Shown piece by piece: positions 60,125-64,000 of a stretch of DNA of 64,000 nt. Every line of letters begins with the position of its first letter. Position 1 is the first letter of the stretch. The stretch spans positions 1-64,000 of the forward strand of contig MFYT01000107.1 of the NCBI GenBank assembly GCA_001789205.1, written 5' to 3'. The DNA comes from Candidatus Raymondbacteria bacterium RIFOXYA2_FULL_49_16. Lineage in GTDB: Bacteria > Fibrobacterota > OXYB2-FULL-49-7 > XYB2-FULL-49-35. Position numbers and translations under genes: made by a program. Under the pieces are notes generated by a model. That model worked only from the letters and a program-made list of their open reading frames with translations, made no database searches and was not told the DNA's origin.

Positions 60125-60505
60125 TTAGGCCGCGAATGACTCCCTTTTTTCATAGAGAGCGTCAATCTTTGCCGCCATGATAAAGTCGTTTTCCGAGAGC
60201 CCGAGGATCGCGCTGGTGTGAAATTCCACGACTACCTTTTTATAATAGACATGGATGTCGGGATGGTGGTTTTCCTTGTCCGAGAGCTGGGCGATTGGTA
60301 AAATAAAAAGGACCCCTTCCAGGTATGTTTTGAAGGCGAATTGCCTTTGTATCCGATGGATGCCGTCGCGCCTCAGTTCCCACAACGGCGCTTCATTTAT
60401 GTACACATCCTCTTGCGCGGCCGTTAACGGCGGCAGATCACCTTTGCACGGAACGCTGTGTTTTGTTCCAATATCCATGACCGTCTCTGGCTGAAGAGAA
60501 TGCAT
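60125..60505 (-). CDS. phhB: Pterin-4-alpha-carbinolamine dehydratase-like protein
   Basis: 126 aa from the ATG at 60505, which overlaps the stop region of the STAS gene. Family motif: RIQRQFAFKTYLEGVLFILPIAQLSDKENHHPDIHVYYKKVVVEFHTSAILGLSENDFIMAAKID, where H-H-P-x(6)-Y and the later His and Asp fit the dehydratase signature. Known members regenerate dihydropterin after aromatic hydroxylases or act as co-activators (DCoH). An extra 25-residue N-terminal part is present. No aromatic hydroxylase is nearby, and its coupling to a STAS gene hints at a regulatory use. Confidence 0.8.
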   Translation of the reverse strand: MHSLQPETVMDIGTKHSVPCKGDLPPLTAAQEDVYINEAPLWELRRDGIHRIQRQFAFKTYLEGVLFILPIAQLSDKENHHPDIHVYYKKVVVEFHTSAILGLSENDFIMAAKIDALYEKRESFAA

Positions 60506-60506
60506 A

Positions 60507-60920
60507 TTACTCTCCGGTAAGCGCAAGCATGCGCATGTTGTTGTTCTGATACAGCGACACATTGCGTGCTGATTTATTGGGGCTGATAATTTTCAATCCG
60601 GCCTTGCCAGCAAGGCCCAGATGGTAGAATTTAGCGTTTATGCCGGCGTTTGCCACTATGTGCAGCTTGCGGCCGCTTTCCTTCACGATTTTCCAGAGAT
60701 AGGCAATGATACCGAAGCTATAACTGTTTATGTACGTCACCTTGGTCAGGTCGAGGAGCGGCTGGAGGGACTTTTTCTTCAGAGACGCCTCGTCGATGAG
60801 GTTAATGAGACGTTCGGCGGAATTACCGATGATTTCTCCGGCCAGATCCATTATATAGTATCCGTCCCTCTCATCCGTTTTAATTGTGATTGAATCATCG
60901 CTTACGATATGCTGTGACAT
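60507..60920 (-). CDS. STAS-domain protein (anti-anti-sigma factor type)
   Basis: 137 aa. STAS fold: GYYIMDLAGEIIGNSAERLINLIDEASLKKKSLQPLLDLTKVTYINSYSFGIIAYLWKIVKESGRKLHIV. At the phosphorylation site the usual D-S-S-G is N-S-Y-S, but the first Ser, normally phosphorylated, is kept. The last 30 residues (NKSARNVSLYQNNNMRMLALTGE) extend beyond the fold. It would bind and release a partner kinase or sigma regulator, no such partner being visible here. ATG preceded by GGGAGAACC. The dehydratase gene overlaps its end. Confidence 0.8.
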   Translation of the reverse strand: MSQHIVSDDSITIKTDERDGYYIMDLAGEIIGNSAERLINLIDEASLKKKSLQPLLDLTKVTYINSYSFGIIAYLWKIVKESGRKLHIVANAGINAKFYHLGLAGKAGLKIISPNKSARNVSLYQNNNMRMLALTGE

Positions 60921-61303
60921 ATGGTTCTCCCGAATAGTGGTATAATGGTTCTTTGCCTGTCTGTCGGTTTATTAATGCAAAAACGATGCCATGCCCCAGT
61001 GTCTGGGAATCGCTTGTTGGTACTAGGGTTTGCATCCCGGTCAAGGCAACACGTTCTTATTATTGAAGTTTTGTGTTCAAATCATAAGAATGACGCTTAA
61101 GGCGCCGTGGATACTGCCATTCCACGGGCATTGTTCGAAATTTACACTATTGAGACTCAATTGCTGGAAATGCAAATTATTGGCGCATGGTGCGCCGGAT
61201 CATTCACTTTAGAGGGTATTTTCCCCCTTTGGTTTTTGGCATACCTTTTGCGGTAGGGGTAGTTGATAGATACACGACACCTTCCATTATCGCAGAGGAG
61301 ACC
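60921..61303. other. Intergenic region between divergent STAS and sugar transferase genes
   Basis: 383 bp. Contains a TATAAT at 60941-60946 (plus strand, no good -35) and no convincing reading frame apart from a 39-codon in-frame extension of the sugar transferase from 61187. GGAGACC lies before the preferred start at 61304. No RNA gene recognised. Confidence 0.5.
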
Positions 61304-62422
61304 ATGATACCTGCACTGAGAGGATTGTTTTCAAAACCCGCTGAAAACGTGCCGGACAAATCAGAATTGTTTCCGGAGGAATTATTTCGCGAACTACTGA
61401 CCATTGAACGGAAGCGGAGCGAACGGTCCAAGAGGCCTTTTCTCCTGATGCTTATCGATATTTCCGCGCTTTTCCCTAAAAATGGACAGAAGAGCAGGAT
61501 CATGAACGTGTTTTACGCCGTTCAATCGTCGACACGGGAAATCGACATCAAGGGATGGTATCATGAAGCAAGGGTGTTCGGGATAATCTTTACGGAACTT
61601 GATGCCGCGGGCCAGGAGTCCGTCCTCAGCAAAATCAATGCGAACCTTGAAAAGTACTTGGAACCAAGCGAAGTGAAACTGGTCCGTATCATACTTTCCT
61701 GCTTTCCGGACGCCGGCGGCGGCCAGGCGGACATCGGGGACACGGGAGAATTATTTTATTCCAGATCCGAGAATAAAAAAAAAACAGCTGATCTCTTTTC
61801 ACTGAGACGGGCGATGGATGTTTCCGGCAGCCTTTTTATCCTGACTGCGCTCTCGGTGCTTCTGGGGGTCATCGCGGTCTTGATCAAAATATCATCGAAA
61901 GGGCCGGTGATCCATAAGCAGATCCGGCTTGGGCAAGGTGGCAGAAAATTTACGTTTTATAAATTCCGGTCCATGCACGCGGACGCTGATAGTTCCCTGC
62001 ATGAGCGGTATGTGCGGTTTCTGATTCAACGCGAGAACCACGGGGCGGACGAGAATAAACAGGTCTGGAAAAAACTGAAGGACGATTCCCGGGTCACGCC
62101 GTTTGGCAGGTTTTTACGAAAGACGAGTCTGGACGAACTCCCGCAATTTTTCAACGTGCTTAAGGGTGACATGACCCTCGTGGGTCCGCGGCCACCGATT
62201 CCGTATGAATTTGACCACTACGAGTCCTGGCACAAGCGCCGTGTGCTTGAATGCAAACCGGGAATCACCGGGTATTGGCAGGTGGAATGCCGCGGTGAAA
62301 CGACGTTCGATAATATGGTCCGTATGGATATTCACTATTGTCAGGAGCGGTCATTCTGGCTTGACCTCAAACTGCTGGTAAAGACGCCCTGGGCCATTCT
62401 TACAACGCGCGGCGCGGGCTGA
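61304..62422 (+). CDS. Polyprenyl-phosphate sugar transferase fused to a GGDEF-like N-terminal domain
   Basis: 372 aa from the ATG at 61304 (AGAGGAG upstream); the longer frame from 61187 is less likely. Residues about 30-150 look like a degenerate GGDEF/cyclase-like domain: [28 protein letters not shown], then [23 protein letters not shown]. The rest is the bacterial sugar transferase: one membrane hairpin ([15 protein letters not shown]), [40 protein letters not shown] and [16 protein letters not shown]. It transfers the first hexose-1-phosphate onto undecaprenyl phosphate to start chain assembly. Key regulatory point of the locus. Confidence 0.88.
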   Translation: MIPALRGLFSKPAENVPDKSELFPEELFRELLTIERKRSERSKRPFLLMLIDISALFPKNGQKSRIMNVFYAVQSSTREIDIKGWYHEARVFGIIFTELDAAGQESVLSKINANLEKYLEPSEVKLVRIILSCFPDAGGGQADIGDTGELFYSRSENKKKTADLFSLRRAMDVSGSLFILTALSVLLGVIAVLIKISSKGPVIHKQIRLGQGGRKFTFYKFRSMHADADSSLHERYVRFLIQRENHGADENKQVWKKLKDDSRVTPFGRFLRKTSLDELPQFFNVLKGDMTLVGPRPPIPYEFDHYESWHKRRVLECKPGITGYWQVECRGETTFDNMVRMDIHYCQERSFWLDLKLLVKTPWAILTTRGAG

Positions 62423-62439
62423 GCGCGGGGAGAAAACAA

Positions 62440-63450
62440 TTGATTAACATCGGCGTTATTGGGTACGGTTACTGGGGTCCAAATGTTGTACGGAACTTCA
62501 ACAACGCGGAAGGCGCCCGGGTTGTCGCGGTGTGCGACAAGGATCAGGAAATTTTAAAAAAGGTGATGAAGGCAAACCCCGGGGTCCTTGCCGTGGCTTC
62601 GGTCGATGATATTACGGCGTCCAAGAACATTGATGTGGTGGCGATAGTGACATCGGTCTCTTCGCACTATGAACTGGCCCGGAAGGCGCTGGAGAACGGG
62701 AAGCACGTTTTTATCGAAAAGCCCTTTACTGCCACGGCCGCGGAGGCGGCGTCGCTCATTGAGCTTGCGGAGAACCGCAAGCTCAAGATAATGGTTGACC
62801 ATACCTTCCTGTTCACCGGGGCGGTACGGACCATCAAGGAATTGATAGACAATAAGACCCTCGGCGACATTTTTTATTATGATTCGGTGCGGGTCAACCT
62901 CGGACTCTTCCAGCACGACGTGAACGTGGTGTGGGACCTAGCGCCCCACGATTTTGCGATAATGAATTACCTGATTAATGAAAAGCCCATGTACATCGCG
63001 GCATGCGGCAAGTCGCATATCAACCATCTCGAGGACATCGCCTATATCACGGCCCATTTCAACAGCAACATCCTCGCCCATTTCAGCGTTAATTGGATGT
63101 CGCCGGTCAAAATCCGGCACGTACTTATTGGCGGGGAAAAGAAGATGCTGGTTTGGGACGATATTAACCCGGATGAAAAAATAAAAGTGTATGACAAAGG
63201 CGTGGTGGTCACCACTAAGCAAGGGATATACGATATGCTTGTCAGCTACCATACCGGCGACGTGCTGGCGCCCCATGTAAGCCAGATAGAGGCGTTGAAA
63301 TTGGAATGCGAGCATTTCGTGGACTGTATCGTGAACGACAAAAAACCTATCAACGACGGATATTCAGGCCTCGAAGTGGTGCGCATGCTTGAAGCGTGCG
63401 ATAGGTCCATGCGGGACCGCGGCAGGATGGTCCGGGTGCACAGCGGATAA
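62440..63450 (+). CDS. Gfo/Idh/MocA-family sugar oxidoreductase
   Basis: 336 aa from a TTG start with GGGGAGA upstream. Rossmann motif IGVIGYGYWGPNVVRNF, VAVCDKDQE, the E-K-P motif in VFIEKPFTATA, and catalytic WDLAPHDFAIMNYL (D-x-x-x-H). Together with the DegT aminotransferase and the following acyltransferase it matches the WlbA (UDP-GlcNAcA 3-dehydrogenase) step of aminosugar synthesis. It lies 17 bp after the sugar transferase. Confidence 0.88.
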   Translation: MINIGVIGYGYWGPNVVRNFNNAEGARVVAVCDKDQEILKKVMKANPGVLAVASVDDITASKNIDVVAIVTSVSSHYELARKALENGKHVFIEKPFTATAAEAASLIELAENRKLKIMVDHTFLFTGAVRTIKELIDNKTLGDIFYYDSVRVNLGLFQHDVNVVWDLAPHDFAIMNYLINEKPMYIAACGKSHINHLEDIAYITAHFNSNILAHFSVNWMSPVKIRHVLIGGEKKMLVWDDINPDEKIKVYDKGVVVTTKQGIYDMLVSYHTGDVLAPHVSQIEALKLECEHFVDCIVNDKKPINDGYSGLEVVRMLEACDRSMRDRGRMVRVHSG

Positions 63451-63475
63451 GTACAAATAAAATGGAGGCGGTTTT

Positions 63476-64000
63476 ATGGAAATGAATCGATACGGCGGCG
63501 CTGCGACTGACGCACCCGATGAAACTGACGGACATCTGCGTTCCATTGGAGCCAATGTTGTCCTAGGCGAGGGTGTGTATCTTGGAACATTCATTAATTT
63601 GTACGGGTGTATAATAGGCGATGGGACCAGGATCGGGGCGTTTGTGGAAATCCAGAAAAACGCGACCATCGGCAGGCATTGCAAGATTTCGAGCCACACC
63701 TTCATTTGCGAGGGCGTCACAATCGAGGACGATGTTTTTATCGGACACAGCGTGGTCTTCATAAATGACAAATATCCCCGGGCCACAACCGGCGCGGGTG
63801 AACCGCAGACAGAGGCGGATTGGAACGTGTGCCAAACCCTGGTCAAAAAAGGGGCTTCCATAGGTTCCAATGCCACCATTCTGTGCGGTCTGACCATTGG
63901 CGAGAAGGCCGTTGTCGGCGCTGGAAGCGTTGTTACCAGGGACGTGCCCGCCAATACCGTGGTCGCGGGGAATCCGGCACGGACCATCAGGAGGATCTCA
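63476..64000 (+). CDS. Left-handed beta-helix acyltransferase (WlbB/WbbJ-like), partial
   Basis: 175 codons visible, open at the window end. GGAGG stands 7 bases before the ATG. Hexapeptide repeats are regular: SIGANVVLGEGVYLGTFINLYGCIIGDGTRIGAFVEIQKNATIGRHCKISSHTFICEGVTIEDDVFIGHSVVFIND, and GASIGSNATILCGLTIGEKAVVGAGSVVTRDVPANTVVAGNPARTI. The order and the FINDKYPRA motif fit WlbB-type N-acetyltransferases acting on UDP-3-amino sugars. It completes the oxidation, transamination and acetylation set of this locus. Confidence 0.9.
   Translation, partial: MEMNRYGGAATDAPDETDGHLRSIGANVVLGEGVYLGTFINLYGCIIGDGTRIGAFVEIQKNATIGRHCKISSHTFICEGVTIEDDVFIGHSVVFINDKYPRATTGAGEPQTEADWNVCQTLVKKGASIGSNATILCGLTIGEKAVVGAGSVVTRDVPANTVVAGNPARTIRRIS

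Noticed and set aside
61150-61210. Sigma-54 promoter (GG-N10-GC) before the sugar transferase
   Set aside because: TTGGCGCATGGTGCG only loosely fits and the spacing of the GG and GC elements is wrong.

Overview
The window reads as a chromosomal segment of an uncultured Gram-negative bacterium of the Fibrobacterota/FCB type (inference). The evidence is: several secreted proteins ending in a PNPFNPS-type C-terminal domain of the T9SS/FlgD-Ig kind; outer-membrane features (an RND pump, an MlaE-type permease, a heptose kinase, TolC); FliW/CsrA flagellar regulators; and moderate GC with dense, overlapping operons.

Layout. 1-4.4 kb is accessory: an EF-hand-like membrane protein, a Ycf48-like propeller lipoprotein, a small lipoprotein flanked by perfect inverted repeats, an attC-like hairpin, a 5'-truncated group II intron and a PIN-domain toxin pair. 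4.4-10.7 kb is a TetR regulator with a complete tripartite RND efflux operon. 10.7-14.6 kb is a binding-protein ABC importer on the minus strand. 14.6-16.9 kb is accessory again: a Phd/VapC module with a tandem palindromic operator, then a Y1 (RAYT-type) transposase flanked by, and containing, 29-bp GC-rich palindromes. 16.9-27 kb is core metabolism: a YgiQ radical SAM protein, a broken ridA, a CheW with an inserted zinc-binding CZB domain, tRNA-Leu(GAG), prmA, a polyprenyl synthase, dapA-dapB and a GT2-SDR-ketosynthase unit. 27-33.3 kb holds a secreted propeller protein, bioF-bioD and two DUF5683 proteins.

33.4-41.1 kb is a plus-strand run: nrdR, an orphan mlaE, a receiver protein, secD-secF, a zinc-finger/membrane/deacetylase fusion, an M50 protease and a heptose kinase. 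41.1-47.7 kb has HtrA, envelope proteins, a DUF5610-like protein, a TPR protein, HU, FliW and CsrA. 47.7-53.3 kb is a minus-strand block of four secreted proteins with T9SS-like tails (an SGNH hydrolase, two paralogous beta-helix proteins, a CBM9-like protein). 53.5-64 kb is a surface-polysaccharide locus: an aminotransferase, a UbiA-type prenyl-phosphate transferase, DUF362, a UDP-glucuronate decarboxylase, GalE, an initiating sugar transferase, a Gfo/Idh oxidoreductase and an acyltransferase cut by the window end. Signalling genes sit inside it.

The observations I find most interesting are: (i) the transposase/palindrome unit, in which the palindrome is read in frame inside the transposase; (ii) the polysaccharide locus, where a receiver protein with a degenerate GGDEF domain, a histidine-kinase-tail micro-ORF, a STAS protein and a sugar transferase fused to a GGDEF-like domain lie together; (iii) an RND pump lacking the usual TM4 aspartates; (iv) the CheW domain split by a CZB domain; and (v) a possible integron-like cassette region at the start.
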